Positions 17,359-26,858 of a stretch of 64,000 bases of DNA are shown piece by piece (the first letter of the stretch is position 1; each line of letters opens with the position of its first letter). The notes beneath the pieces are model-generated. The model saw nothing but the letters and a program-made list of their open reading frames with translations, was not told the origin of the DNA and made no database searches. Source of the stretch: JBKBIP01 sp046297495 (GTDB lineage Bacteria > Planctomycetota > Planctomycetia > Gemmatales > Gemmataceae); NCBI GenBank assembly GCA_046297495.1, contig JBKBIP010000012.1, positions 62,001-126,000 of the forward strand, read 5' to 3'. A program made the translations under genes and the position numbers.

Positions 17359-18945
17359 CTACCACACCGTCACCGCATTCAACACTTCGCGCACCGAGGT
17401 TTGGCCGGTTTGCAATTTCTCGATGGCGTCATCCAAAAGTGTTAGGATACGGCGTTCGCGCATCTGGCCGATGAGGTAGGTTTCATCGACCCCCTCGGCG
17501 ATCTTGCGGGATAATTCCTCATCGAGGGGAAACATCTCGAATAGACCCAGCCGGCCATGATACCCCTTGTGGCCGCAGTACACGCAGCCGCCGGGCGCGA
17601 ACACCGCCAGCCCCGCCCAGCGCGGATTGCCCAAGGCGCTGGCTTCCGAAGGGGTCAGCTCGTGCGGTTGGCGGCAATAAGGGCACAGGCGGCGTACCAA
17701 ACGCTGGGCGGCGGCCAAGCGCAACGATGCCCCGATCAAGTAGCGTTCCACCCCCATATCCGCCAAGCGCGTCACCACGCCGACGGCAGTGTTGGTGTGC
17801 AAGGTGCTGAACACCAGATGCCCCGTCAGCGACGCTTTGATAGCAATGCCGGCGGTCTCGGCATCGCGGATCTCACCGATCATTACCACGTCCGGGTCAT
17901 GGCGCAGGATGCTGCGCAGGGCCTTGCCGAAGCTCACTTTGTCGGCAGCATCGACCTCCACTTGGGCCACGCCGGGGATGTCGTACTCGATGGGGTCTTC
18001 CACGGTGACGACGTTGAGGCTCTCCTTTTCGATCAAGCGGCGGATGGCGGCGTATAGCGTCGTGGATTTGCCGCTGCCGGTCGGCCCGGTGAGCAAGATC
18101 ATGCCGTGCGGCTTGGCGATGGCTTGCTCGAATTGGACCAAGTCGCGTTGGCTCATGCCCAGCGCTTCCAGCGGCAGCGACTCCGTCTGCAAGGCCAGCA
18201 AGCGCAGCGTCATGCGTTCGCCATGCTTGGTGGGGAGCGTGGCCACGCGAATGTCCACCGACTGGCCCCCTGAGCCGTAGGTGTATTTGAAGCCGCCGTC
18301 CTGGGGCGCCCGTTTCTCGGCGATGTCCATGTTGCACAGCACTTTCAAGCGGCTGATCAGGCCGGCATGGACGGCGGCGGGAAACTTGCGATACGGCTCC
18401 AAAACGCCATCGGCGCGGAACCGGACCAGCACGCCGTCGGCGTGGGGGTCGATGTGGATGTCGGAAGCCTGTCGCAAAATGGCGGCCAATAGCAGCTCAT
18501 CCCCCAAGCGCACTGCCGCCTCGGCGTCGGGTTCCTCCGCCCCACGCACGTCAACGGAACGCACGCGTGGTTGCCCGCTGCCGGTGAGGGCGGCCAATTG
18601 GGGGCTGCCGTACACCCGATTCAGAGCACGTTTGAGGGAGTTCGGTTCCGCTTTCTCGGCCCGCACCGGCATCGACAGCAGACGCTCCAGCGCTTGCAAG
18701 GCCGAGGAATCGTTGGGATTGGCGCATGCGACATGAACATGCCCCTCATGCGTGCCGAAGGGGAGCACCTGCCGGCGCAAGGCCAACGAAGGGGGGACGT
18801 TCAAGGCCAGCGCCGGATCGATCTTGATGCGGTCCAGGTCCAGCAGCGGTGGACCGGCGTCGGTGGCGGGAGCGGCGGCGGCCGCCGCTTCGGGGAGGTG
18901 CTGGCCGTTGCTCCGCTGCGTGCTGCTCGAAGTGAGCGGTTTCAT
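17359..18945 (-). CDS. gspE: Type II secretion / type IV pilus assembly ATPase GspE/PilB
   Basis: 528 aa. It has an N-terminal GspE-N-like region, Walker A GPTGSGKST near residue 285, the Asp box EDPIEYDIPGVAQ near 318, Walker B DVVMIGEIRD near 350 and the His box HLVFSTLHTNTA near 378. A zinc site has two Cys-x2-Cys pairs (CPYC and CVYC, about 420-458), typical of GspE/PilB. A Pro/Ala-rich tail precedes the fold. Its start overlaps the stop of the PilT-like gene by 4 bp (18942-18945). It drives pseudopilin extraction and polymerisation. Confidence 0.95.
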   Translation of the reverse strand: MKPLTSSSTQRSNGQHLPEAAAAAAPATDAGPPLLDLDRIKIDPALALNVPPSLALRRQVLPFGTHEGHVHVACANPNDSSALQALERLLSMPVRAEKAEPNSLKRALNRVYGSPQLAALTGSGQPRVRSVDVRGAEEPDAEAAVRLGDELLLAAILRQASDIHIDPHADGVLVRFRADGVLEPYRKFPAAVHAGLISRLKVLCNMDIAEKRAPQDGGFKYTYGSGGQSVDIRVATLPTKHGERMTLRLLALQTESLPLEALGMSQRDLVQFEQAIAKPHGMILLTGPTGSGKSTTLYAAIRRLIEKESLNVVTVEDPIEYDIPGVAQVEVDAADKVSFGKALRSILRHDPDVVMIGEIRDAETAGIAIKASLTGHLVFSTLHTNTAVGVVTRLADMGVERYLIGASLRLAAAQRLVRRLCPYCRQPHELTPSEASALGNPRWAGLAVFAPGGCVYCGHKGYHGRLGLFEMFPLDEELSRKIAEGVDETYLIGQMRERRILTLLDDAIEKLQTGQTSVREVLNAVTVW

Positions 18946-20126
18946 CGCGTTCCTCCCGCCAACCGGGGGCCGGGCCGACCACCTTGTTGACGCAACAGAT
19001 TCACGCGATCGCGGAGCACGCCGGGATTGCGGGCAATGGCCAGGGCCGTTTGCTCGGAGATCACGTTATTCACCAGAAGTCGGGCCAAGTCTTGTTCCAG
19101 CGTCTGCATGCCGTGCGTGGCCCCGGCTTCCATCATCGAATAGATTTGCGAGCTTTTACCCAGGGCCACCAGGTTGGCGATGGCCGGCGTGATCATCAGC
19201 GTCTCGCTGACCGCCACGCGACTACGGCGTTTCACCAAACCCGCCGCGTCCGTGCCCGGCCGACCATTCCCTGGACCATCGGCGATCAACAGATGCTGCG
19301 CGATGATGGCCCGCAGCACCAGCGACAGTTGGCGGCGGATGCCCGGCTGCTCGTCGGCGGGGAAGACGGACACCAGACGTTCGATGGTGCCGGCGCAATC
19401 TCCGGCATGAACCGTCGTGAACACCAGATGCCCCGTCTCGGCGGCAGTGATGGCCGTGCGGATCGTGTTCAGGTCGCGGATTTCGCCGACTAGGATGACA
19501 TCCGGGTCTTGCCGCAACGACGCTACCAAGGCATCGTTGAAGCTGCTGGTATCCATGCCGACTTGCCGCTGATTGACCAAGCTCAGGGCGGGAGTGTGGA
19601 TGTACTCGATGGGGTCTTCGATGGTCACGATATGGCAGCGGCGCGAATGGTTGATGCGGTCGAGCAAGGTGGCCAAGGTCGTGCTCTTGCCCGCGCCGGT
19701 GGGACCCGCGACTACGATGAGACCATCCGGCAAGTCGCACAACTCGTACAGTGCATCCGAGAAGCCCAAATCAGCCAGGGAGCGAAATTCATCTTCCAAG
19801 CGGCGCAGGGCGATGGCCAGGTCCCCCTTGCGGCGAAAGACATTAAACCGGTAGCGGGTGCCGTCCGGAGCGCTGATGGCGCCGTCGAGCGAGCCGGTCC
19901 GTTGCAGGGGGGTCCGGTCGAACCCTTGGGCCAATTCCTCGGCCACGCCGTCGAGCTGCTCGGCTTGCAACGCGCCCCAGCGCGACTGTGGATCGAGGAC
20001 GCCATGCACGCGCAGATAGGCGGGCAAACCCGGCGCCAGGTGAATGTCCGAGGCGTCTTGGCGTTTGCACTCCGCCAGCAGCTCGTGCAGCAGCTGCCGC
20101 GCTGTGTTAGCTTCCAGGGTTGTCAT
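18942..20126 (-). CDS. pilT: PilT-like secretion/retraction ATPase
   Basis: 394 aa from the ATG at 20126 (10 bp after the preceding stop). Motifs: KRQDASDIHLAPGLPAYLRV near residue 15, Walker A GPTGAGKST near 140, EDPIEYIHTPALSLVNQRQVG near 170 (Asp box), DVILVGEIRD (Walker B) near 205 and HLVFTTVHAGDCAGTIERL (His box) near 235. It resembles PilT/PilU rather than GspE, with no zinc site. Having GspE and PilT side by side suggests a pilus-like structure that may both extend and retract. Confidence 0.9.
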   Translation of the reverse strand: MTTLEANTARQLLHELLAECKRQDASDIHLAPGLPAYLRVHGVLDPQSRWGALQAEQLDGVAEELAQGFDRTPLQRTGSLDGAISAPDGTRYRFNVFRRKGDLAIALRRLEDEFRSLADLGFSDALYELCDLPDGLIVVAGPTGAGKSTTLATLLDRINHSRRCHIVTIEDPIEYIHTPALSLVNQRQVGMDTSSFNDALVASLRQDPDVILVGEIRDLNTIRTAITAAETGHLVFTTVHAGDCAGTIERLVSVFPADEQPGIRRQLSLVLRAIIAQHLLIADGPGNGRPGTDAAGLVKRRSRVAVSETLMITPAIANLVALGKSSQIYSMMEAGATHGMQTLEQDLARLLVNNVISEQTALAIARNPGVLRDRVNLLRQQGGRPGPRLAGGTR

Positions 20127-20136
20127 AAGCAAGTCG

Positions 20137-20769
20137 TCACATCCACACCAACAAAGTCCAAATCCGTTCCTCGCCGTTGAGGTCCGCTTCTTCCATCGAG
20201 AGAGACACGGGAATGGCGTGCCAGTTCTTCTCGGCCAATTCCCCCACCGCTTCCAGGACATCGAGATAGCGTCCCACGAAGCGAAAGCGCACCAATTGGG
20301 CTTCGTGCGTGGCGCGATTGTCGGTCATCACTTGCAAGACGGTTTGCAGCGAGGGGGGTAGCTGGCCTGGCGTGTTGCCGCTGTTGGCCGGGCCTTGCTC
20401 CAGATGCAGGAGGTTGTGGCTGCTCAACAAGTTCTCCACCCGCGCCAGCGTCGCGGCGCGGCTGCCGTTGCTTTGCAGCGCTCCGGTCAGGCTTTCCCAG
20501 CGCTGGCGCAGCTCGGCCGCGCGGGCCTGGTCTTGGGCCAGCTGCTCGCGCAGGTCCAGGATTTGGTCCTGTTCCCGGCTAAGCTGCGCCCAATGGGGAG
20601 TGCGTTGGCGATCCGCGGACAAGCTTTCTTGCAATTTTTGATACTGGGCCGATGGATTGATCATGTCCCCCCACGAACCCATCCACGGGGCCGCGATGAA
20701 ATAGACAAACACGACCAGCAAAGCCGGGAACAACAGTCTCAGGATGGTTTCGCGTGTGGCAGGATTCAT
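20137..20769 (-). CDS. GspM/PilO-like assembly protein
   Basis: 210 aa. It has one N-terminal membrane helix (LLFPALLVVFVYFIAAPW), a coiled-coil stretch (SREQDQILDLREQLAQDQARAAEL region, about 65-95) and a C-terminal ferredoxin-like domain (HEAQLVRFRFVGRYLDVLEAV, VSLSMEEADLN). This is the GspM/PilO plan, a periplasmic partner of GspL/PilN. Sequence similarity by eye is weak, and the call rests on topology and on its place between the gspL-like and pilT-like genes. Confidence 0.7.
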   Translation of the reverse strand: MNPATRETILRLLFPALLVVFVYFIAAPWMGSWGDMINPSAQYQKLQESLSADRQRTPHWAQLSREQDQILDLREQLAQDQARAAELRQRWESLTGALQSNGSRAATLARVENLLSSHNLLHLEQGPANSGNTPGQLPPSLQTVLQVMTDNRATHEAQLVRFRFVGRYLDVLEAVGELAEKNWHAIPVSLSMEEADLNGEERIWTLLVWM

Positions 20770-20781
20770 AAGTGCTGGACG

Positions 20782-22170
20782 TTACCACTCCATGTTGGAA
20801 ATCGGTGGGGGAGTCGTGGACTTCTTGGGGACAATTTCCTCGAAGCGAATCTCGAACTTCCAAGGGCCGCCGTTGGCCAGCTGCAACAGCCCTTCCAAAC
20901 GAGGCGGCGGGACGTACCAGGACAGGGCGCGCACCTCCCGGTCAAGCTGGTCGGCGTACTGATTGGCGGCTTGGGGACGCAGGCACAAGCCCAGGATGCG
21001 CAGAGTCTTGGAGTCGGACTCGATTTTTTGGATGACCAGCTCCTCGGAACGGTGCTTGGCCAACAACGCCATCAGGGCAGCCTTGCGCCGGCGATGTGCG
21101 GTCAGCGTCGTATCGCACTGGCGATATTTCTCCTCCAAGGCGTCGGTGGTTTTCTTCAGCTCGGCGGCCTCGGTTTGGAGCTTTTTCTGTTCACTCTTCA
21201 GCTGGCTTTGCTGTTTGATGAGGTTCTGCGACTGCTCGCTCTCGGCTTGCATGGCCGGCATTTGACTGGCCAACGACCAGTGGTGCAGACCGCAACCGAG
21301 CAGCGCCAATCCCATCAGCCCCAAGGAGATGAGCCGTTGCCCCGAGGCGCTGAGGGGGCGCTTGGCGGGGCGAATCAGAGGGACCGCCGGCCGCCGGCTG
21401 GCCAGCTCCTGGGCCCACAGGGTCAACCAGAGGGGGAGAGCCTCTCCTTCGTCGAGGCCGTCCAGCGGCGTGCCGTCGGCGGCGAAGGCGGCGATCTCCC
21501 CATTCCCCAGCCGGGTTTCCCAGGGACAAGCGGCGTTCAGCTTTTGCCGCCAGGCATCGACATCCCCTTGCCAGCGCCCTTGTTCCGGGTCGGCGTTGAT
21601 GAGGCGCGTCAAGGGGGGCTGTCCCGGCTCGCCATGCAAGAAGATGACGGCGTCGGGCCACAGCTCGACGCGCTGCCAGGCGGCGTTGCCAGCCACGCCG
21701 ATTGGCCGGGGCAGGCCGCCCGGATGACCCAAGCCGCCTAGCCGGGAACCGGCCTGATGCACCGTTTCCTCGATCTGTTCCAGCTCGAAGGACTTCGCTT
21801 GCACGATCCAGAAGGTTTGCTGTCCCCCCTGCTTCTCAATCTCGCGGTGGGCCAACACCGACTCGAAGGCGCTGAGACCGGACAACGGCTCGACCTCGAA
21901 GGCGATGGCCTGGGTCAGCTCCTCCGGGGACAGGCTGGCCGTGGTGCGGGCGGCGAGGCTGATGGTCTGCGTCCAAAAATCGGTGGCCAGCACCCACACC
22001 ACGCGCCCCGGCTTCGGTCCCAACGCCAGCGCCGCCTCGATGAGCAGGCCGGCGTCATCCACATCGGGGCGTGGCTGCTGCCAAATGCCAGTCAGCTTAC
22101 CGCTCACATCAGCGCGGACCAGCTGCTCGCGGGTCAAGAGGATCAGCGTTTGCGCGGCACGGCGAGGCAT
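20782..22170 (-). CDS. GspL-like (PilM/PilN-type) assembly protein
   Basis: 462 aa. A long cytoplasmic part of about 280 residues resembles the actin-like GspL/PilM region (TASLSPEELTQAIAFEVEPL). It is followed by a membrane helix (LISLGLMGLALLGCGLHHW, about 292-310), a strong coiled coil (EQSQNLIKQQSQLKSEQKKL to about 370) and a C-terminal domain ending WKFEIRFEE. GspL links GspE to the inner-membrane platform. It lies 9 bp upstream of the GspM-like gene's region and in the same operon. Confidence 0.75.
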   Translation of the reverse strand: MPRRAAQTLILLTREQLVRADVSGKLTGIWQQPRPDVDDAGLLIEAALALGPKPGRVVWVLATDFWTQTISLAARTTASLSPEELTQAIAFEVEPLSGLSAFESVLAHREIEKQGGQQTFWIVQAKSFELEQIEETVHQAGSRLGGLGHPGGLPRPIGVAGNAAWQRVELWPDAVIFLHGEPGQPPLTRLINADPEQGRWQGDVDAWRQKLNAACPWETRLGNGEIAAFAADGTPLDGLDEGEALPLWLTLWAQELASRRPAVPLIRPAKRPLSASGQRLISLGLMGLALLGCGLHHWSLASQMPAMQAESEQSQNLIKQQSQLKSEQKKLQTEAAELKKTTDALEEKYRQCDTTLTAHRRRKAALMALLAKHRSEELVIQKIESDSKTLRILGLCLRPQAANQYADQLDREVRALSWYVPPPRLEGLLQLANGGPWKFEIRFEEIVPKKSTTPPPISNMEW

Positions 22171-22179
22171 GGTTGATTT

Positions 22180-23094
22180 TCACTGCAAGTATAACGTCCG
22201 AGTTACTTGCGCTCTCGGAGTCAAGGTGAGATAGAATAAAGGACTACGCTTTTCAATCGTGGCTCCATTGCGCACCACCGCCCGCACCGCCATCGGGCCG
22301 ATGACCGGCGGTTCCAATTGCGTGGGATGATTGATAACGGTGTTGGGCAGTTCGTGCGTGAAGTTCTCGGGGTGGCTGAAGGGGAACACGCCGGGCGGCA
22401 ACGGGCTGGGATTTTCAGGATTGACATATTGATGCTGCTCGAAGAGCACCAAGCCGTTCATCACCCGATAGAGGCGTAATTCCAAGACATCGTTCTGGTC
22501 GAGATGGGGATTCCCCTCCATCCCATCGCGCGCTTCTCGAACCACGAAGCGGACAGCGGCTTGCAGCTCCTCGGGGCGAATCTCTAAAAACAGATCACTG
22601 GCATCGATTTGTCCGTTGCTCCCGGTGGCGATGAGACGCGGGGGCAGGATGGTACGGTCAAATCGAAAGGGATTGCCCCAGCCATCGACCAAGCGGCCCT
22701 GCATCCCACTGCGGACGTAAGGCCCTCGCCAGCCCGCGAATATGTTGCCATCGTCAACACCATCGCCGTCCGAGTCGATGCCGTGCGGCCCAAAGGGTGG
22801 AGTGCCGACCAACAGTTCATCCAACGTGTTGACGATCCCCGCCGTTCCTGGCAGCCGGCCCATGTCGGCAACAAACCCCGTTACTCCCGCTTCCGCCGGT
22901 GGGCCGCTGATGGCATTACGAATGGCCGTCAATCCTTGTTGGCTCGCATCATAACGTCCCTGCTCGATGACCCCATCCGTCATCTGCACGGCAATCAAGG
23001 TCATCACCGATAGAATAGTCAACACGATGAGCAGCTCCATCAGGGTTAGCCCCGGACGGCCGCGCGGGCGCGTGGATGTAGGGTGAATGTGCAT
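22180..23094 (-). CDS. Prepilin-type pseudopilin (GspG-like)
   Basis: 304 aa from ATG 23094; an in-frame TTG at 23100 is an alternative with GAGG nearby. Cleavage is expected within GRPG|LTLMELLIVLTIL (about residue 16, Glu at +5). The extracellular part contains DSDGDGVDDG-like and VDGWGNPFRFDR segments, the latter characteristic of GspG-type major pseudopilins. The long C-terminal extension is unusual. The start is only 2 bp after the preceding gene's stop. Confidence 0.85.
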   Translation of the reverse strand: MHIHPTSTRPRGRPGLTLMELLIVLTILSVMTLIAVQMTDGVIEQGRYDASQQGLTAIRNAISGPPAEAGVTGFVADMGRLPGTAGIVNTLDELLVGTPPFGPHGIDSDGDGVDDGNIFAGWRGPYVRSGMQGRLVDGWGNPFRFDRTILPPRLIATGSNGQIDASDLFLEIRPEELQAAVRFVVREARDGMEGNPHLDQNDVLELRLYRVMNGLVLFEQHQYVNPENPSPLPPGVFPFSHPENFTHELPNTVINHPTQLEPPVIGPMAVRAVVRNGATIEKRSPLFYLTLTPRAQVTRTLYLQ

Positions 23095-23096
23095 GA

Positions 23097-23726
23097 TCAA
23101 TTGGACCTCGGATCGGCAATGCGCAGGTACAAAACCAAGTCATCCCCGCAGCTGCTTCTAGCGGGAGCCAATTGGTTGGCGGGGGTCTGAATCACGCCAT
23201 CCGGCCCCGCCGAGATGAGCCGCGTGTACAAGGATTGCTCAGCGGCGTTCCCGACCGTTGGCTGTTGCAACACGATGGGATGTCCCCAACCGTCCAATAC
23301 AGTCGGATCGCCGTTCAGGCCGAACGTGGCAGTGAAGCTGCCAACGACGAGGTATTGGCCGCCGGAATGTTGCAAGTAAGGGCCATTCCAACCACGACGG
23401 TAAATTGGATCATAATTGGCAACACCAGAGGGGGGCGAGAAAAGGAACACCAGCTGCGGGTGATTCTGTCGGCCGCCCAAGTCGTTCGGATTCGGTCGCG
23501 GATAGCCGTCGGCTCCCGCCATGACGCCGTTCATGTCCGGCCAATAGCGATTAACGATCACGTCGCGCAAGCTGTTCATGCTGGAGCGCGTGACCACGTC
23601 GCGGGAATCATTGCTCAAATAACTGACCATCGGCACCACCAGGGCGGCCAGTGCCACCAAGATGACGAGCACCACCACCAATTCGAGCAGGGTGAGAGCC
23701 ATTCGGCATCGTGGAGCGGAGCGCAT
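23097..23726 (-). CDS. Prepilin-type pseudopilin (GspG-like) with Ala at -1
   Basis: 209 aa. The processing region reads RMA|LTLLELVVVLVIL, so the residue before the cleavage point is Ala instead of the usual Gly; the Glu at +5 is kept. The extracellular domain has WNGPYLQHSGGQYLVVG and LDGWGHPIVLQQ, GspG-like features. AGGAG lies 9 bp before the ATG. It is translationally close to the next pseudopilin gene. Confidence 0.85.
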   Translation of the reverse strand: MRSAPRCRMALTLLELVVVLVILVALAALVVPMVSYLSNDSRDVVTRSSMNSLRDVIVNRYWPDMNGVMAGADGYPRPNPNDLGGRQNHPQLVFLFSPPSGVANYDPIYRRGWNGPYLQHSGGQYLVVGSFTATFGLNGDPTVLDGWGHPIVLQQPTVGNAAEQSLYTRLISAGPDGVIQTPANQLAPARSSCGDDLVLYLRIADPRSN

Positions 23727-23940
23727 GATCGGAACTCCTGATCGGCAGAGGGGCTGGCTGCCATCATGATAATGAGACTTATTCTCTGATTAAGCCATCT
23801 TAGTGAGCGTTTTCATCTCAAGCAAGAGAATGTCGAGAAATTCTTTTCCCCTTATGCCGCGGCGAGCGGGGGGGAGACGTCAGCCCCTTGGTAACGCGCC
23901 GCCATCGAGGAGGTCACAGCCCCCGCTCGCCATTATATGG

Positions 23941-24732
23941 TTACTGTTGCTCTCGGGTAATGCGGTAATGCTCCTCCATGTGGTCGTCCGCGTTTTCGAT
24001 GCCATTATCATGCAAGGCAACGACCCCCAAGAAGCGGGCTTTGCTCAATGCCGTGCCGGTGGCGTCGGTCAGCTGGAAAACCACTCCATACCGCCCGTAC
24101 GCTTCGCCGGCGCTGATTTCCGGCCGGTCGCCAAAGTGCGTCGGCGGCTCGGCAATTGTCCGTCCCACGATCGTGCAGCGTTTGCCCAAGCCAAAGATCA
24201 CGAAGGTCGCCGTCGCTTGCGCCGGACGCACGCCCAGCTTGTCCACGGCCGCCAAACCATCCAACGTCGCTACCGTGGAGCCGGTCGCCAACGGCGTGGG
24301 CACGGTCGCCGCCGGATCATAAGGGGAGAAGGTGGCCGACGTGCCCGGCGCCGACGACATGTACCAGAGATTACGAATCCCCGCGTGTTGCAACGCCGCC
24401 AGCGTCCCGGCATTCAAGGTCATCGTTCCCAGCTGGCCCCCCACGTAATTGCCCGGCGCGTCCGCCGGCAAGCGCGTGAACAAACCGCTCCCTTCGATCA
24501 GGGCGTCATACTCATCGGGATAGGCATAATACAGACTCTGATACGTTTGCATCGCCTTGTTTAACTCGGGAATGTTGGTCGCGCAGGAGGAGACATGCGC
24601 CCGCTCCAAAAAACTCGGCAAGAGCGGGATCAAAATCCCCGCCAAGGCAATCAAGATGACCAACACCACCACGAGTTCCATTAACGTCAACCCGCACCGC
24701 CGTCGATTCCCAGCGGTCTCCCATCGGTTCAT
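23941..24732 (-). CDS. Prepilin-type secreted protein with shared GxG...VGRT...YGR domain
   Basis: 263 aa from ATG 24732 (GGAGGG 8 bp upstream). The class III signal is RRCG|LTLMELVVVLVIL. The C-terminal domain FGLGKRCTIVGRT ... EAYGRYGVVFQL is clearly related to those of the pseudopilins at 14931, 24982 and 27011. Two Cys residues near the helix (SSCATN and KRC) may form a disulfide. The 214-bp gap before the 23726 gene suggests its own transcript. Confidence 0.85.
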   Translation of the reverse strand: MNRWETAGNRRRCGLTLMELVVVLVILIALAGILIPLLPSFLERAHVSSCATNIPELNKAMQTYQSLYYAYPDEYDALIEGSGLFTRLPADAPGNYVGGQLGTMTLNAGTLAALQHAGIRNLWYMSSAPGTSATFSPYDPAATVPTPLATGSTVATLDGLAAVDKLGVRPAQATATFVIFGLGKRCTIVGRTIAEPPTHFGDRPEISAGEAYGRYGVVFQLTDATGTALSKARFLGVVALHDNGIENADDHMEEHYRITREQQ

Positions 24733-24799
24733 GAATCCATCCCTCCAACTAAGTGCCAGCGATTGAGCAGCCATTGAGATTGCTGCCCCGAACTCCAGG

Positions 24800-24817
24800 G
24801 ATTAGTACGCACTAATC
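24800..24817. promoter_or_regulatory. Operator-like palindrome GATTAGT-N4-ACTAATC
   Basis: A perfect 7-bp inverted repeat with a 4-bp centre, 70 bp upstream of the pseudopilin start at 24732. A related CTAATTAG palindrome lies about 18 bp further on. It could bind a dimeric regulator; which one is unknown. Confidence 0.35.
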
Positions 24818-24916
24818 AAACCTGTTTGTCCTGACTAATTAGGCTTATCGAACAAAACCAATTAGGCAAGACAAATTTTTCGCGGATCACTTGGATTGGA
24901 ATCGACTCCTGGCGAT

Positions 24917-24958
24917 GGATTCATCATTTCGCGTGGACGCTTCCTGGCCCACGCGAAA
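24917..24958. repeat. Family-1 intergenic palindrome, copy D (outer stem decayed)
   Basis: The left arm keeps the family start GGATTCATCATTTCGCGTGG. Its inner 10 bases TTTCGCGTGG (24927-24936) pair perfectly with CCACGCGAAA (24949-24958), but the expected GATGAATCC is missing on the right. The inner stem differs from other copies on both sides in a pairing-preserving way. Confidence 0.7.
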
Positions 24959-24981
24959 CAGGTCAGGCATGTATAGTCTCC

Positions 24982-25779
24982 TTATCCTTGCCGCGATCCG
25001 TCGGGCATGGATTCGTTAAATTGCTGAATCGTATAGTCATTGAAGCGGCCATAGCTATCGATCACGCCGACCAGCGTGGCCCGTTTACCGTTGGCGTACA
25101 CCATGAATACGGCGACGTAGCGGCCGTAGTAGCTGCCGTCACAGCCGGGATAGATTGGGCAGTTCGTGATGGTTTTGCCGACGGCCGTGTTGCGTGGTCC
25201 AACTCCCAGAGCGATCAACCGCTGACCGGCTTGTAGTCCTTGGGGCACCAAGTTCGCCGCCAAGATGCCCGTGGGAATCACTTCCGCCACCGTCATGCCG
25301 CTGGCCAGAGGAACTTGGGTAGTTCCCGAATTATTCGAATTGGCCACCGCGCGGTCGTGCGTATAGACCCAGTCAAATCCCGAACGGCTAAAGGAACGGA
25401 AATATTCTTGACCGTTGGAATTGTCGATTTGCCAGGTCTGGAGCTGATCTTGCAAGCGCGTGCCGTATGCTCCACCATACGGCAAGCCGTGAGTTTGGGT
25501 GTTGGGATTCGTCGTGTCGGCGGTGTAAATTTGCCCTGATGTATCAATGAGCGAATCCAACCCCTGGGGATAGCGTTTTTGCAAGAGGAAGAACATTTGG
25601 ATGTTGTGGGCCAGGTCCGCTTGTGTCTTGGCTGAGGCCGCCATGTCGGAGCTTCGGCCCAGCATGGCGACGACGGGAATGGCCAGGGCGGCCAAGGTGG
25701 CGATGATGAGCAGGACGACGACCAGCTCCATCAAGGTGAATCCCGCCCGATCCACCTCGCTCTGACGTGAGTATCGCAT
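24982..25779 (-). CDS. Prepilin-type secreted protein with shared GVG...VGKT...YGRY domain
   Basis: 265 aa. Cleavage is expected at RAG|FTLMELVVVLLII (Gly13, Glu at +5). The extracellular part includes LLQKRYPQGLDSLIDTSG and the C-terminal block LIALGVGPRNTAVGKT ... YYGRYVAVFMVY ... VIDSYG. These are shared with the proteins encoded at 14931 and 27011, so they are paralogues. GGAG precedes the ATG. The upstream gap (25780-26028) is AT-rich around 25895-25940 and may hold the promoter. Confidence 0.88.
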   Translation of the reverse strand: MRYSRQSEVDRAGFTLMELVVVLLIIATLAALAIPVVAMLGRSSDMAASAKTQADLAHNIQMFFLLQKRYPQGLDSLIDTSGQIYTADTTNPNTQTHGLPYGGAYGTRLQDQLQTWQIDNSNGQEYFRSFSRSGFDWVYTHDRAVANSNNSGTTQVPLASGMTVAEVIPTGILAANLVPQGLQAGQRLIALGVGPRNTAVGKTITNCPIYPGCDGSYYGRYVAVFMVYANGKRATLVGVIDSYGRFNDYTIQQFNESMPDGSRQG

Positions 25780-26028
25780 CTTATGATCTCCTAGTGAAGT
25801 TCACGGTACACCGCCGAGAGGGGACAACCACCCTCCGCTCCTCGCGGTGCCGCCCTTCTCTCCTAGCAAGACACGTTCCCACGCAGGCGAAAAATAAATT
25901 TTGATATAAGATCAATATTATCAATTGGTTATGGATATTATCCGTCGCCGTCGATCCGACCGGGCGGCGGGAACAACGGCGATGCCATCGTCGCCCCTGC
26001 TATCGCCGTGACCACTTGCTCCTAGGAT

Positions 26029-26829
26029 TCACGGTTCGACCGCGAACACCAACGTCGTATTGAGGGATTCAAAATCATATTCAGCGCGGCTGCTTTCCGC
26101 CGCTGGCGTTTGCACGTTTACTTTCAAGATCCACGTGCCGGCGCGCCGCACGCGCACCGTGGCCACCCCTTCGGCGTCGGTGCTGGTGGCATAGCACCAG
26201 GCATCGTCCGGCGTGAAGCCGACGAACGTGCCGAACATGGTCTGCCCCGCTGCTGGCCGACCTTGGACGAGTACTTGAAAACGCAGCTCTTGATTAGCGC
26301 GCCACTGATCCGCCGGATCGAGCGGCACGATTTCCAGCGGCAAACCCAACGGTTTGGCGACTTGTCCCTTGGGAGAACCCGTGACGATCAAGGCCTTGGC
26401 GAATTGCTGGCTGCGCTTGGCGGAATCGATTTTCCCCTCCTTGATCTGCGTTTTCGAGCCGCGCCGCATCACCCGTCGCCCACTGGCGTCATACACATAG
26501 GTCAAAATGGCGGGCCGGCGCGCCACCACCACTTGGCTAATCCCTGCCTCGGTCAGCTCCACCTCATCCGCTTGCAAGCCCACGCCGGCTTTCTTCAAGG
26601 GCTGAGACTTCCCCGAAGGCGGTACCATGTCATAACGCTCCAAGTGTTCGGCGTCGATCAAGTCATCCACCGGCAGAATGTGTCCCCAAGCGACATACAC
26701 CGTGCTCCAGTCACCAACTTCCGAAACACGCAGCCGGCTGGCGAACACCTTCAAGTCATGGGCCTGGGCCTGTCCAATGACACCAAGCCACGCCCCACCA
26801 AGGACCACAAGCAAGACGAACCGATTCAT
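26029..26829 (-). CDS. Secreted DUF4198 (NikM-like) protein
   Basis: 266 aa from ATG 26829 with GAGGAAA upstream. A Sec signal peptide (FVLLVVLGGAWLGVIGQAQA) is followed directly by HDLKVFASRLRV. A His-Asp/Glu start right after signal cleavage is typical of DUF4198/NikM-type periplasmic proteins associated with metal uptake. The C-terminus is Ig-like (TSTDAEGVATVRVRRAGTWILKV). No transporter subunit is adjacent, so a metal link is inference only. It is divergent from the pseudopilin gene at 27011. Confidence 0.8.
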   Translation of the reverse strand: MNRFVLLVVLGGAWLGVIGQAQAHDLKVFASRLRVSEVGDWSTVYVAWGHILPVDDLIDAEHLERYDMVPPSGKSQPLKKAGVGLQADEVELTEAGISQVVVARRPAILTYVYDASGRRVMRRGSKTQIKEGKIDSAKRSQQFAKALIVTGSPKGQVAKPLGLPLEIVPLDPADQWRANQELRFQVLVQGRPAAGQTMFGTFVGFTPDDAWCYATSTDAEGVATVRVRRAGTWILKVNVQTPAAESSRAEYDFESLNTTLVFAVEP

Positions 26830-26858
26830 GAAAATTTCCTCCTCGATGGTTTCCACTC

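Noticed and set aside
20395..21741. 448-codon plus-strand frame opposite the GspL/GspM-like genes
   Set aside because: It spans two minus-strand genes and their junction, has Leu/Gln/Arg shadow composition and no recognisable domain.
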